The notes under the pieces: generated by a model
Told to the model about the DNA's origin: nothing
Databases searched by the model: none
What the model saw: the letters and a program-made list of their open reading frames with translations, nothing else
Shown: one piece after another, positions 16,036-24,046 of the stretch
Position numbering within the stretch: position 1 is the stretch's first letter
How the letters are laid out: every line of letters begins with the position of its first letter
Assembly: GCA_051155755.1 (NCBI GenBank)
Contig: DAXETY010000142.1
Location: 1-25,626, forward strand
Direction: 5' to 3'
Length of the DNA: 25,626 bases
Source: DAXETY01 sp051155755
GTDB lineage: Bacteria; Desulfobacterota; Desulfobacteria; Desulfobacterales; SG8-13
Position numbers and translations under genes: made by a program

Positions 16036-16479
16036 ATGGCCGAAAATGTCCCATCCAAAAAGAGAACCATTCTGCTCGTAGAGCCCAATGATTTTATCAA
16101 GGACGCGCTGAGAAGATCATTGGAGATCGAAGATTTTATCGTGGATACGGCCCCATCGGCGACCGAAGGACTCAGAATGATCAAGCTGGATCCCTTTGAT
16201 ATCATTATCGCAGATTACGAGCTGATGGATTTAAACGGATTGGATTTTTTCCTGTTAACCCAGCGGATTCAAAAAGATAGCCATAAGATACTTATGACGA
16301 CCTATGGTGAATTAAAAACCCTGTCAGATATCAGAAAATACGGCATAGACGATGCGATCGAGAAACCGTTTCCATTCGATCAATTGATCCACGTGATCGA
16401 ACGGAATCTGGCCCGCACAAAAAATGACAGGGTCCGGACAACCGGAAGACCAAAGAGGCAAGGCGGCGTTTCGAGTTGA
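16036..16479 (+). CDS. Single-domain response regulator receiver protein
   Basis: 147 residues, CheY-like receiver. Asp60 (DIIIADYELMDLNG) is the phosphoacceptor, Thr88 (ILMTTYGE) the switch residue and Lys110 (IEKPFPF) the conserved lysine. The acidic pocket that binds Mg2+ is altered: the usual pair of acids after the first strand is Glu16-Pro17 (LLVEPNDFI). There is no output domain, only a ~25-residue basic tail (ARTKNDRVRTTGRPKRQGG). AGAGG lies upstream of the ATG at 16036. No kinase gene is intact in the window; the nearest sensor (13969) is deleted in its catalytic core. It presumably works as a phosphorelay or protein-interaction switch. GC content is lower than in the first 12 kb. 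Confidence 0.93.
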   Translation: MAENVPSKKRTILLVEPNDFIKDALRRSLEIEDFIVDTAPSATEGLRMIKLDPFDIIIADYELMDLNGLDFFLLTQRIQKDSHKILMTTYGELKTLSDIRKYGIDDAIEKPFPFDQLIHVIERNLARTKNDRVRTTGRPKRQGGVSS

Positions 16480-16577
16480 TCATGGAAGATGGGCGCATCG
16501 ATATTTTCAGGAAGCCAAAGATTCGCAGGTGGATGTGAAACCGGAAATCTCTGTAGGGTTCGCGAGGGCAGCCGACA

Positions 16578-16784
16578 ATGGATAATCTTCAAAGATTCAT
16601 TACGATCCTGACACTACTCAAAAACGATGGTTCCACCGGTTTATCTGCGATCGCCACGAAAACCTGTAAAATCTGCAGGCAAAAGGCGGTCTATTTTACA
16701 GACGCCGCATCTGAGTTTGAATACAGCGTATCGGGTATCTGCCAGACTTGCCAGGACAAGTACTTCCGCAGCGTAAATCGATAA
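16578..16784 (+). CDS. Small protein with two CxxC pairs
   Basis: 68 residues. Cys30-x-x-Cys33 (CKIC) and Cys55-x-x-Cys58 (CQTC) would make a four-cysteine zinc ribbon or knuckle. The N-terminal half (MDNLQRFITILTLLKND) is a hydrophobic helix. GAGG precedes the ATG at 16578 by nine bases. It follows the receiver gene by 98 bases on the same strand and is followed by a hairpin at 16794, so the two may form one transcript. I do not recognise the family. Confidence 0.6.
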   Translation: MDNLQRFITILTLLKNDGSTGLSAIATKTCKICRQKAVYFTDAASEFEYSVSGICQTCQDKYFRSVNR

Positions 16785-16793
16785 TGCGTTTGA

Positions 16794-16812
16794 GTTCGAA
16801 TAAAATTCGAAC
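16794..16812 (+). terminator. Hairpin after the small CxxC gene
   Basis: GTTCGAAT (16794-16801), loop AAA, ATTCGAAC (16805-16812): a perfect eight-pair stem nine bases after the stop codon, followed by CTACTTTT. The T-run is short and offset, so termination would be modest. Confidence 0.4.
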
Positions 16813-16956
16813 CTACTTTTGCCCGAATCCGAAACCAAAGGCAGCGGTGGTTTGATGGTTTCGCAACCCGGGAGAAAAAGAGACCTCGATAAATCTATTC
16901 CGGTCCGTCCGTGCTGCTAGGGTCGGCAATTCGCCTGTTTTCCTAAAATATCCTGC

Positions 16957-17163
16957 TTATTTTTTCAGTTCGCCGAGCTTACCGTGCCATGCACAATGAT
17001 CACAGTAACTGATCGTAGCATCGGTGATCTCCGGTCGCCAGGACTCGTCCTCCTCAGATGTGAAAACAACCCGGCCGCTCTTAAAATCGAACTCGCAGAT
17101 TTCGTATTCGTCATCCGGATTTTTTACATAGAAACGCTCGCATCTGCAAATGGGACATGACAT
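16957..17163 (-). CDS. Small cysteine-rich (zinc-ribbon-like) protein
   Basis: 68 residues: MSCPICRCERFYVKNPDDEYEICEF at the N-terminus, with Cys3, Cys6 and Cys8, and a C-terminal YCDHCAWHG with Cys54, Cys57 and His60. Paired CPxC and CxxC-xxH modules at the two ends suggest one metal site closed over a beta-rich centre. The second of two adjacent ATGs (17163) is chosen because GAGG lies six bases before it, against three for ATG 17166. It is divergent from the other small CxxC gene. The function is unknown; similar small conserved proteins are met in sulfate-reducer genomes, from memory only. Confidence 0.7.
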   Translation of the reverse strand: MSCPICRCERFYVKNPDDEYEICEFDFKSGRVVFTSEEDESWRPEITDATISYCDHCAWHGKLGELKK

Positions 17164-17425
17164 CATCCACCTCTACTTTCTGCCGCTTTCTGCTTTTTAA
17201 GGGCGATTTTCATAATGAAAGAATAGAGTCTTTTTCTGTCCGGGATTCACCTCTTTTTTGATACCATATTCATTGCAAAAACCGCATCTATTTTTCGTAT
17301 GATCGCTGCGGAATGATTGGAGATACGCGGTGTAAAGCGTCTTTCTAAAATCTGCGGTTCAACTCCGGATTTATGGATAGGGAATATTTACTTTAGGTTA
17401 GACTGAATAGTTGCAACAGAACAAG

Positions 17426-18040
17426 CTATTTTTTTCGCCCCAAAAAATAAAAAAACGTCCAGAGTCCCAAGTATGCATGTTTTACATCGCAAATGAGCGG
17501 TGTGAAGGTTTTCCTGAGAACCGGAATGAGCTGATGATCCATGCGCACGTTATTGACGCTCATCCACCGTTGAAACCAGGGAAATCGGGAGTCGTTAAAA
17601 TCGACCACGGCAATGAGAGCCTGCGAGCATAGATCAGCTGCCGCATATTTGAGAACATCTTCAAAACCCGGGTTGAACATGCTGAGGGAATAAGAAAACA
17701 ACAATAAATCAAATGGATTCCGGTTCGCAGATTGGGAAAGGGAAGCATCGTACATCCGGTGGGATAGCTGAATGAACCTACCGGCTGAAGCAGTTTTCTT
17801 GCGTGCGATATTGAGCATATCAAGCGATAAATCGATACCTTCGATCATTGCCCGGGGAAAAATTCTGTGCAGAACCAATAGATTTTTGCCGGTACCGCAC
17901 CCGATTTCCAGAATCCGTTTTGGTGTTGCGATTTGAGCGGCTTTGCGGATGATTTGGGTTCGTCCGAAAAGAAAACTCCACCGAGTGGCATCGTAAAACC
18001 GTGCATGCAGGCGGTAATATTTCTCAAGATTGTATTTCAT
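17426..18040 (-). CDS. btaB: Betaine lipid N-methyltransferase (BtaB-like)
   Basis: 204 residues, class I SAM-dependent methyltransferase: YYRLHARFYDATRWSFLFGR, motif I EIGCGTGKN (45-53), then IEGIDLSLDMLNIARKK, and FDLLLFSYSLSMFNPGFEDVL. BtaB trimethylates the amino group of diacylglyceryl-homoserine to give the betaine lipid DGTS. Bacterial BtaB is about 210 residues. The identification rests on sequence character plus position directly after btaA; the methyltransferase fold is certain. ATG 18040 begins at the conserved KYYRLHARFYD block, 16 bases after the btaA stop. No clear Shine-Dalgarno is seen, so translational coupling to btaA is likely. It ends in a long homopolymeric A/T stretch (17431-17457) that encodes FFYFLGRKK. 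Confidence 0.87.
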   Translation of the reverse strand: MKYNLEKYYRLHARFYDATRWSFLFGRTQIIRKAAQIATPKRILEIGCGTGKNLLVLHRIFPRAMIEGIDLSLDMLNIARKKTASAGRFIQLSHRMYDASLSQSANRNPFDLLLFSYSLSMFNPGFEDVLKYAAADLCSQALIAVVDFNDSRFPWFQRWMSVNNVRMDHQLIPVLRKTFTPLICDVKHAYLGLWTFFYFLGRKK

Positions 18041-18056
18041 GGGGACAGCTTTTAGA

Positions 18057-19310
18057 TTATTTGATGTATGCAAAATGAAGACTTCCGTAAGTTCCCACTC
18101 GGTCGGTTTTATCCAACGGTTCGGTAAGTTCCGGTTTGAATTCCAGCCTTTCCAAAACAAATTTAGGCAGGAAGTCCAGGTTCAACCCTGCGGAGCGAAA
18201 TAAAACACTGCTTCCAGGTCTACTGCAAGCAAAAATCTGCTGCCATTCTTCGGCTACAGCGGCTGGATTATAATTGGCGAGCCAATCCAGATGATCAAGC
18301 AATATAAAATGGGTGTAAGGGCGACGATGATCCTTCAAAAAATCAGTGATGGTGGAGGTATAAAGGGTGATCCTGGAAAGATTGTCACGTAGGTAAATGT
18401 AATTTTCTTCTTTTAAATAATTGGGGCAGCAGTTCGCCGTATAGGCGCCTGATATGTAAACCCGCCAAAAATAATTGTCCTGTATCGGGACCTCTGTGAG
18501 TACGTATTTTAATTTTTGCGCAACATATTGGGTCAGATTGCCGGGGAAATCCCGCTCGATGAGTCTGGTCTGGGAACGTGGTACCCCCACCATGCTCATC
18601 AGAATCGGCTGGCGTACCAGCCAGCGAGAAAAACGGTTCCAGAGCCTGAATTCTATTTGGTGGTAGATCTGTTTTTGTTCTTCAAGCGATCCGGCATCGA
18701 TCAATTTCAGCGCTTCTTGATAGATTTTGGGTTGGATTTTACGAATGTACCCCATAAAAATCCAGGCCACTGTCCCGGCGGTACCATGATAGTAAAAGCT
18801 GGGCCGAATTCGATTGCCGTTAAAGAAATAATGCTTTTTCTTTTTCCAGAAGTTCACCGCATCGTCTGGTAGCTCTCGATAAATGCGTTGCCACATGGAC
18901 TGGGTAATATGATGTCGCCCATTCGCAAAAATGTTAAAAAAATCCTCATAATCAAGCACTTTGATCATGGCCATGCGCAAATAGAGCAGCGCATTTTGTC
19001 TGAAATTCATATCGATGCAATGAATTGAATGCGGGCCATCCAAAAGGTAATCCAGGGCATTGCAGCCGGCGGAGGTGATCATCACCACCCTGCTGTCCGG
19101 GCGCAACTGGAGCAAAGCACGATCGATGCGAGGGTCTTCCCAGCAGGTATTATAAATCAAGCCGGAAGAATGAATGCACTCGAATATTCGGTTTTGCAGC
19201 CGTTGTATGGGTCCGATCGCCTTCGGATGTGGTTTGATGTGAGACCGTGCAACGGATTCAGGTGTTTTACCAACCCAGGGATCATTTGGAGATTTCAGTG
19301 AGATAATCAT
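18057..19310 (-). CDS. btaA: S-adenosylmethionine:diacylglycerol 3-amino-3-carboxypropyltransferase
   Basis: 417 residues, DUF3419/BtaA family; Rhodobacter BtaA is of nearly the same length. It moves the 3-amino-3-carboxypropyl group of SAM to diacylglycerol to form diacylglyceryl-homoserine, the first committed step to DGTS, at the membrane. Signature segments: LIYNTCWEDPRIDRALLQL (51-69), the SAM-binding motif VVMITSAGCNALDYLLDGP (75-93), and IHCIDMNFRQNALLYLR with Asp100. The ATG at 19310 has AGGAGG two bases upstream, which is strong but close. btaB follows after 16 bases, and the order btaA-btaB is the usual one. Such lipids replace phospholipids under phosphate limitation; I found no Pho box that I would defend. 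GC is lower than in the left part of the window. Confidence 0.92.
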   Translation of the reverse strand: MIISLKSPNDPWVGKTPESVARSHIKPHPKAIGPIQRLQNRIFECIHSSGLIYNTCWEDPRIDRALLQLRPDSRVVMITSAGCNALDYLLDGPHSIHCIDMNFRQNALLYLRMAMIKVLDYEDFFNIFANGRHHITQSMWQRIYRELPDDAVNFWKKKKHYFFNGNRIRPSFYYHGTAGTVAWIFMGYIRKIQPKIYQEALKLIDAGSLEEQKQIYHQIEFRLWNRFSRWLVRQPILMSMVGVPRSQTRLIERDFPGNLTQYVAQKLKYVLTEVPIQDNYFWRVYISGAYTANCCPNYLKEENYIYLRDNLSRITLYTSTITDFLKDHRRPYTHFILLDHLDWLANYNPAAVAEEWQQIFACSRPGSSVLFRSAGLNLDFLPKFVLERLEFKPELTEPLDKTDRVGTYGSLHFAYIK

Positions 19311-19351
19311 GTCCTCCTACGATAATGGATGGCCTGAGATTCTTGCCGCCA

Positions 19352-19832
19352 TTACTTGATGCCGGCGTACATGAACGACTGAACAAACTGGCGCTGAAAG
19401 AGAAGAAAGGCAACCAGAAGGGGTGCCACGGAGATCAACGTCGCGCCGGATATGATGGACCAGTTGACGCCTGATTCCGGCGCTCCGAATATCCCCAGCC
19501 CGACGGTCAACGGCCGGGTCTCCACCGCTTTGGTCACTGAATCGAATGTTGTCGCGGACATTGAGATGGGGAAACAGGGCATGGGACTGAAAGACCATGG
19601 ACACACCGCGTGCCGCAGGATCCATGTGGGTTACATCTTTCCCCCCGATGAGAATGGAACCGGCGGTGATTTTCTCCAGACCGGCGATCAGGCGCAAAAT
19701 CGTCGATTTCCCGCAGCCGGAAGGTCCCAGCAAGACGGTTAGGCTGCCTTCGGACACCTTCATCGATACCTTGTCAACAGCCACGACATCCCCCCATTGC
19801 TTGACCAGTTCCCGGATGTCGATGCTGCTCAT
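19352..19832 (-). pseudogene. ABC transporter remnant: ATPase N-terminus joined to permease C-terminus
   Basis: From ATG 19832 the first ~97 residues are a MalK/UgpC-type ATPase: Walker A GPSGCGKST (36-44), GLEKITAGSILIGGKDVTHM and Q-loop VFQSHALFPHLNVRDNIRF. At about 19539-19548 the similarity stops in mid-domain. In the next frame there begins a MalG/UgpE-type permease C-terminus: TRPLTVGLGIFGAPESG, NWSIISGATLISVAPLLVAFLLFQ and QRQFVQSFMYAGIK, ending at TAA 19352. The ATPase frame runs on without meaning to 19317. The simplest explanation is a deletion that removed the rest of the ATPase (signature motif, Walker B) and the genes up to the last permease. No working transporter can be made. 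The ATG overlaps the stop of the DeoR gene (ATGA). Confidence 0.88.
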
Positions 19833-20605
19833 GACCTTGCGTCTTTCCGACAAAGGATCAGTTGCGCCCCGGATTGGCGGATCAGGTGGTGGATGGCCGC
19901 AGGAGGTGTGCGGTCGCAAAAGATTTTCGTAGCTTCGTCAATCCTGCCGCCCCGGACATGGGCGGCCCGGCCGAACTTGCTTTGATCGAGCACGAGATAG
20001 GAACTGCGGCTGTTCTCGCGAATGATCTGCCTTGCCCGCACTTCCTCCTCGTAAAAGTCAAGCAGTGTTCCGTCTTCGTCGACCCCTGCCACACCGTAAA
20101 TGCCGATATCCACTTTATAGGCGCCGAAGAGCGACTCCATACCACTGCCCATGACATCCCGATCCTCGTTGCGCAAACGACCGCCGGCAATGGTGATTTC
20201 GAAGGTCGGATTGGCACAGGCCAGAAAGGCGATGCTCAGGTTGTTGGTGAAAACCCTCAGATGAGTATGTGCCAAAAGCGCTTTGGAAACGATCTCGGGC
20301 GTGGTGCCGATGCTGAAGGCAATGGACACACCGTTGGGAACATGCCGGGCCACCTCACGGGCAATGGTTTGTTTGGCGTCGAGGTTAAGAATCTGGCGCC
20401 AGGCGTAGGCCACGTTTCCGGGCGTGTTCATGCTTTGGACGCCGCCGTGCACGCGCCGGGCAATTCCCAACTCGCAAAGCATATTCAGATCCCGCCGAAT
20501 GGTCTGGGTGGTGACCTGGAAATGCTGGGCAAGATCCTCCACGCCGATGAAGTCCGTTTGACGAATCAACTCGGCAATCTGAGCCTGACGTTCGGAACGC
20601 GCCAT
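19829..20605 (-). CDS. DeoR/GlpR-family transcriptional regulator
   Basis: 258 residues. The N-terminal winged HTH is of DeoR type (MARSERQAQIAELIRQTDFIGVEDLAQHF, VTTQTIRRDLNMLCELGIARRVHGG; residues ~6-56). The C-terminal effector domain is of the sugar-phosphate isomerase-like fold (SIAFSIGTTPEIVSKALL, FTNNLSIAFLA, TIAGGRLRNEDRDVMGSG, DIGIYGVAGVDEDGTLLDFYEEEVRARQII). Such proteins repress carbohydrate or polyol genes and respond to a phosphorylated intermediate. The start at 20605 is the usual family N-terminus; there is no clear Shine-Dalgarno, and the frame continues open to 20671. The TGA at 19829-19831 overlaps the ATG of the ABC ATPase, so it was the first gene of a polyol/sugar ABC operon whose remainder is deleted. 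The DNA-binding part looks intact. Confidence 0.93.
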   Translation of the reverse strand: MARSERQAQIAELIRQTDFIGVEDLAQHFQVTTQTIRRDLNMLCELGIARRVHGGVQSMNTPGNVAYAWRQILNLDAKQTIAREVARHVPNGVSIAFSIGTTPEIVSKALLAHTHLRVFTNNLSIAFLACANPTFEITIAGGRLRNEDRDVMGSGMESLFGAYKVDIGIYGVAGVDEDGTLLDFYEEEVRARQIIRENSRSSYLVLDQSKFGRAAHVRGGRIDEATKIFCDRTPPAAIHHLIRQSGAQLILCRKDARS

Positions 20606-21235
20606 GAGTGAGCCGGACCGCTGAATCGTTGTTGTGTCATGCGAACGTGCCAACAATTGTCTTTGCGGCAAAGGCGGCGGTCCAAAAAGTATCGAAATAT
20701 TGACAGCCTGCTGATTGTCGAGGCAAGCTTAAGTCGGCCGGCATGACAAAGTTGAACCCTTTAATTCGTGGTATCCTGCGGCAGATTAGATTTCATATGA
20801 ACATCTCCGTACAACCGGGATGAATGTGCCGTAAAAAATTAACTAATTGTTGTTTGTTTTATTTTCATTAAGTTTTCACTAACGTTCAATTAATATTCAA
20901 ATGAAAAAACCGCCGGTGCGCCGCCATAATATCCCGAGGCCTTCTTGCGCGCGATCGCGGCGAATTTTTGCCACAGTCGGTTTTCGGGTGTAAGACGGCA
21001 GGCACATGACACTCGACAACATCCTCAACAAACGGTTCGGTCGAGATATCTCAACGCTTTGAGCGCACTGGATTTTCAGTGGCTGGATTCACTTTGAATG
21101 CGGAAGGGCATTTTAATTTGGAAGGGTAAAGGGTAGACGCCAAGACCCGAAATCTTCAACGCCTTGTAGATTTTTGATTGAATCCATAGGAATTGATGTG
21201 AATTTTTCCAATTGAATTGACAAAATGTCCGATGA
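20606..21235. other. Intergenic region upstream of deoR-type gene
   Basis: About 630 bases with no convincing gene. The part 20820-20910 is AT-rich and carries the phased TTCA repeats listed separately. The part 20930-21235 has no recognised element; short plus-strand stretches such as 21007-21060 look protein-like but have no extended frame. Confidence 0.4.
20862..20907. promoter_or_regulatory. Phased TTCA repeats, candidate DeoR-type operator
   Basis: TTCA occurs at 20864, 20875, 20885 and 20896, with steps of 11, 10 and 11 bases, so on one face of the helix. The block is bounded by TTTTCATT (20862-20869) and its reverse complement AATGAAAA (20900-20907). DeoR-family repressors commonly bind tandem TTTC-rich half-sites. 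It lies about 260 bases upstream of the regulator start. The binding assignment is inference. Confidence 0.35.
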
Positions 21236-21568
21236 TTATTCCCTCTTCACAATCAGCCAATAGCCGTTATCTTTTCGCAGCGCATATATGCCCGGGGTCT
21301 TGAAATGTGCTCCGTGCTTTTCAGTTACGCGAACGATTGCATCCGTGTTGCTGATTTCGATTTCAGGATTCAAAAGCTGGACAGTACCATGATCAATCCA
21401 CCATTCGGGTTGTGTACTGGCAATCTGCGCTTTGGGAACCCGAATGCCCTGATTCGAGATCGAACAGGGATATTTAATGCCGCAACCTTCGCCAAGTGTG
21501 ATTTCCGTGAGACTTCGCAAAGAAAACGGAGCGATCTCAAGCCTCATGGCCGGGGGGATGGCAACCAT
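21236..21568 (-). CDS. Hypothetical protein, SnoaL/NTF2-like C-terminus possible
   Basis: 110 residues. The C-terminal half reads like two strands of an NTF2/SnoaL-like barrel (VQLLNPEIEISNTDAIVRVTEKHG, GIYALRKDNGYWLIVKRE), where a strand ending in WLI is common. The N-terminal half is not recognised and the long helix expected for that fold is missing, so the gene may be truncated. ATG 21568 is the first ATG; a TTG at 21571 and an ATG at 21547 are alternatives; none has a ribosome site. It overlaps no other gene. It could be a fragment. Confidence 0.35.
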   Translation of the reverse strand: MVAIPPAMRLEIAPFSLRSLTEITLGEGCGIKYPCSISNQGIRVPKAQIASTQPEWWIDHGTVQLLNPEIEISNTDAIVRVTEKHGAHFKTPGIYALRKDNGYWLIVKRE

Positions 21569-21597
21569 CAACGAGGTCAGGCAGATCGATTGTTGAT

Positions 21598-21807
21598 GTG
21601 TGTTTTGTGCTTTTCACGGATCTTGTTAATTCGACAGAAATGATGGTCAAGTTGGAAGGCCGTCAGTGGCACAACCCACTTGATTGGGTGGCGCAGGCTC
21701 GGGGCTGGTTCTCATCAACACGGAAAGTATCTGCTCAAGGGGATTCCCGGCAAGTGGCGTCTTATGCTCGCGGAATCCACGAAATGGCCACAGCAGCGAA
21801 CATCTGA
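21598..21807 (+). pseudogene. Fragment resembling the start of a class III nucleotide cyclase domain
   Basis: CFVLFTDLVNSTEMMVKLEGRQWH resembles the first strand and metal-site helix of adenylate/guanylate cyclase catalytic domains, where the pattern is VLFTDIVGSTE followed by GDRxW. The first metal-binding Asp (FTD) is present. The following ~40 residues do not match and the frame ends after 69 codons, so the ~170-residue domain is missing. The frame starts at a GTG with no ribosome site. It may be a remnant of a truncated cyclase, or chance. Confidence 0.3.
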
Positions 21808-21942
21808 ATGGGCAGCGGCATATCGACAGGTTCTTTCGGTGTGGTTGATCTACTAGGATTCCGTAGTTACTCTAAGAAGTGATTTTGAAATGATACATCT
21901 ATCGAATTATATTGCTTTTTTAACCTCGGCAAGCTTGATGCC

Positions 21943-23853
21943 ATGAAACCGGAAACGACCCTGCTCAGCATTTTTGAAGAGACATCCCCCAAAACGGGCG
22001 AGGAATTTTTTGCGGCGCTGGTCAAAAATCTCGCTCTGAGCATGGATGTGGCCGCAGCCTGGGTGACCGAATACGTATCGAACTTCCGTGTGTTGCGCAC
22101 CCTGGCGTTTTGGTTCGACGGCAAATGGATGGATAGCATGGACGGCCTCGTTAAAGGCACCCCATGCGAGGTGGTTATCAGGAAAGGCCAGGTTCTGTTT
22201 GTCGCCGATGAAGTTTCCGAAGAATTCCCCGATGATCCGGATTTGGTAAAACTGGGCATGACCAGCTATGTGGGCATTCCTTTTAAAGACAGCGAGCAGC
22301 GTGTTTTCGGCCATTTGGCCGTGATGGACCGCAAGCCAATAAAGGACCGGCAGGGTGCTTTATCGCTGATCCGCATTTTTGCCTCACGCGCCGGTGCCGA
22401 GCTCAGACGCATCCATGCTGAAGAGCGTCTCCGCCAACGTGAAGAAAAGCTTGCCCGGTTGTTGGATACCGCGCCCGATGCCATTGTCGAGGTAGATCGA
22501 TCCCTGAACATTCAAACGATTAATATGGCGGCACGCAATGCGTTTGAAATCGTCGCGGAATCAAACAGTGGCCTGCGCCTTTCCGAGTATCTCGCCGAAC
22601 CCAGTACAATGCGGTTGCGCGAGCAAATCGATCGGCTGTCCCAATCCGATGCAGCCGGGCCTCCGGTTTGGGTGCCGGATGTGCTTACGGCGGTATCCGA
22701 AAACGGGAAAACCTTTCCGGCGGAAGTCACTCTTTCGAAAACCGGCGCCGGCGATGACGCAACGTTCATACTCATTCTAAGAAACATAAATGACCGGTTG
22801 CTCGCGGAAGAGAAGATACGAACGCTCAACAAAGAGGCCGAGAGACTCCGGCAAGAAATCCGCAGCCTCTCCAAGGTGGACAATATCATCGGCACCAGCG
22901 TGCCGTTGATGAAAGTGCTCAAGGACGTCGATCAGGTCGCCGCTACAGATGCCACCGTCCTTATTTCCGGTGAAACCGGCACAGGCAAGGAACTTTTCGC
23001 CAGAGCCATCCACGACAACAGTCTGCGCAGCAAGGGGCCGCTTGTCCGGGTCAACTGTGCTGCGATTCCCGCAGGTCTGATGGAGTCTGAGTTTTTCGGC
23101 CATGAAAAGGGGGCCTTTACCGGGGCCACCCGAAAGCGAGAAGGTCGGTTTGCGATGGCCGATGGGGGTACCATCTTTCTGGATGAAGTTGCCGAACTGC
23201 CCCTGGATCTCCAGGCCAAGCTGCTGCGTGTGCTGCAGGGGGGCGAGTTCGAACCAGTGGGTGGCACCTCGACCCAAAAGGTGGACGTGCGGGTGATTGC
23301 CGCCACCAACCGCGATTTAAAGGCCGAGGTTGCCGCAGGAAACTTTCGGGAAGATCTCTATTTCCGCCTGAACGTTTTTCCGTTAGCGCTCCCGGCGTTG
23401 AGAGATCGTGTGGATGATGTGGTTTTGCTGGCCGCGTATTTCACTGAAAAGGCAGCCCGGCGAATGGGGCGCGTTATCGAACCTTTGTCATCATCGGATC
23501 AGCAGCGCCTGAAAGGCTATCGTTGGCCGGGGAATGTGCGCGAACTGGAAAACGTTGTGGAGCGCGCGGTCATAACCGCCAACGGCACCCGGCTCAATCT
23601 CGATCGGGCATTGCCTGAAACCGCTGATAAGGAAAAATCGAAGGCCAGTTCGGTAAAAGATATCGACGCAACATCGATTCTAACCGCCGCCCAGCTGCAG
23701 GACTTGGAGCGCCGAAACCTGCTCAATGCACTGAGTGCAACAGGTTGGCGCGTGTCTGGAAAGTCAGGTGCCGCAAATCTTCTGGGGATACCTCCCTCTA
23801 CCCTCAATTCCCGACTGAAAGTCCTGGGCCTGAAAAGACCCGGTAGCAGCTGA
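21943..23853 (+). CDS. Sigma-54-dependent activator, GAF-PAS-AAA+-Fis
   Basis: 636 residues. Residues ~15-160 are a GAF domain (LALSMDVAAAWVTEYV, VGIPFKDSEQRVFGHLAVMD), ~165-285 a PAS domain (LARLLDTAPDAIVEVDRSLNI, FILILRNINDR), ~310-540 the sigma-54 AAA+ domain and ~585-632 a Fis-type HTH (NLLNALSATGWRVSGKSGAANLLGIPPSTLNSRLKVLGL). Key motifs: Walker A GETGTGKE (343-350), GAFTGA (390-395), Walker B GGTIFLDEV with Asp414-Glu415, and the arginine region REDLYFRLNVF. All parts for opening sigma-54 promoters are intact. The sensor input is unknown: GAF and PAS bind small ligands. ATG 21943 is taken as the beginning of the GAF region; there is no clear Shine-Dalgarno. The candidate target promoter lies 178 bases after its stop. 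Confidence 0.96.
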   Translation: MKPETTLLSIFEETSPKTGEEFFAALVKNLALSMDVAAAWVTEYVSNFRVLRTLAFWFDGKWMDSMDGLVKGTPCEVVIRKGQVLFVADEVSEEFPDDPDLVKLGMTSYVGIPFKDSEQRVFGHLAVMDRKPIKDRQGALSLIRIFASRAGAELRRIHAEERLRQREEKLARLLDTAPDAIVEVDRSLNIQTINMAARNAFEIVAESNSGLRLSEYLAEPSTMRLREQIDRLSQSDAAGPPVWVPDVLTAVSENGKTFPAEVTLSKTGAGDDATFILILRNINDRLLAEEKIRTLNKEAERLRQEIRSLSKVDNIIGTSVPLMKVLKDVDQVAATDATVLISGETGTGKELFARAIHDNSLRSKGPLVRVNCAAIPAGLMESEFFGHEKGAFTGATRKREGRFAMADGGTIFLDEVAELPLDLQAKLLRVLQGGEFEPVGGTSTQKVDVRVIAATNRDLKAEVAAGNFREDLYFRLNVFPLALPALRDRVDDVVLLAAYFTEKAARRMGRVIEPLSSSDQQRLKGYRWPGNVRELENVVERAVITANGTRLNLDRALPETADKEKSKASSVKDIDATSILTAAQLQDLERRNLLNALSATGWRVSGKSGAANLLGIPPSTLNSRLKVLGLKRPGSS

Positions 23854-23895
23854 CCTGTCAAGAATCGAACTTTAACTCCCACCAGACCATCCATA

Positions 23896-23956
23896 TTTAG
23901 CGGAAAACAGTATAAATAGCGAAATTTCGCTAATCAAATCGGCGATTTTTCGCTGA
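23896..23956. promoter_or_regulatory. AGCGAAA palindromes, candidate upstream activating sequences
   Basis: TAGCGAAATTTCGCTA (23917-23932) is a perfect 16-bp palindrome. A direct half-site AGCGGAAA lies at 23899-23906, and GCGATTTTTCGC (23942-23953), with GCGA/TCGC arms, carries the inverted half-site. All lie 75-135 bases upstream of the -24 element at 24031, the normal distance for activator sites of sigma-54 promoters. The activator gene is immediately upstream. Assignment to that protein is inference. Confidence 0.6.
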
Positions 23957-24030
23957 CATCCTGCCTGTAGCGGTTCCTGCCAAAATTATAACTATTTGAA
24001 TTAAAACAAATAATTGAAATTCAATGCGTT

Positions 24031-24046
24031 TGGCACGCATTCTGCT
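24031..24046 (+). promoter_or_regulatory. Sigma-54 (-24/-12) promoter
   Basis: TGGCACGCATTCTGCT fits TGGCAC-R-N4-TTGCW with one mismatch (C for the first T of TTGC). GG (24032-24033) and GC (24044-24045) are separated by exactly ten bases. Transcription would start near 24057, giving an ~80-base leader before ATG 24136. A second similar stretch at 24055-24069 has nine bases between GG and GC and is less likely. Confidence 0.72.
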
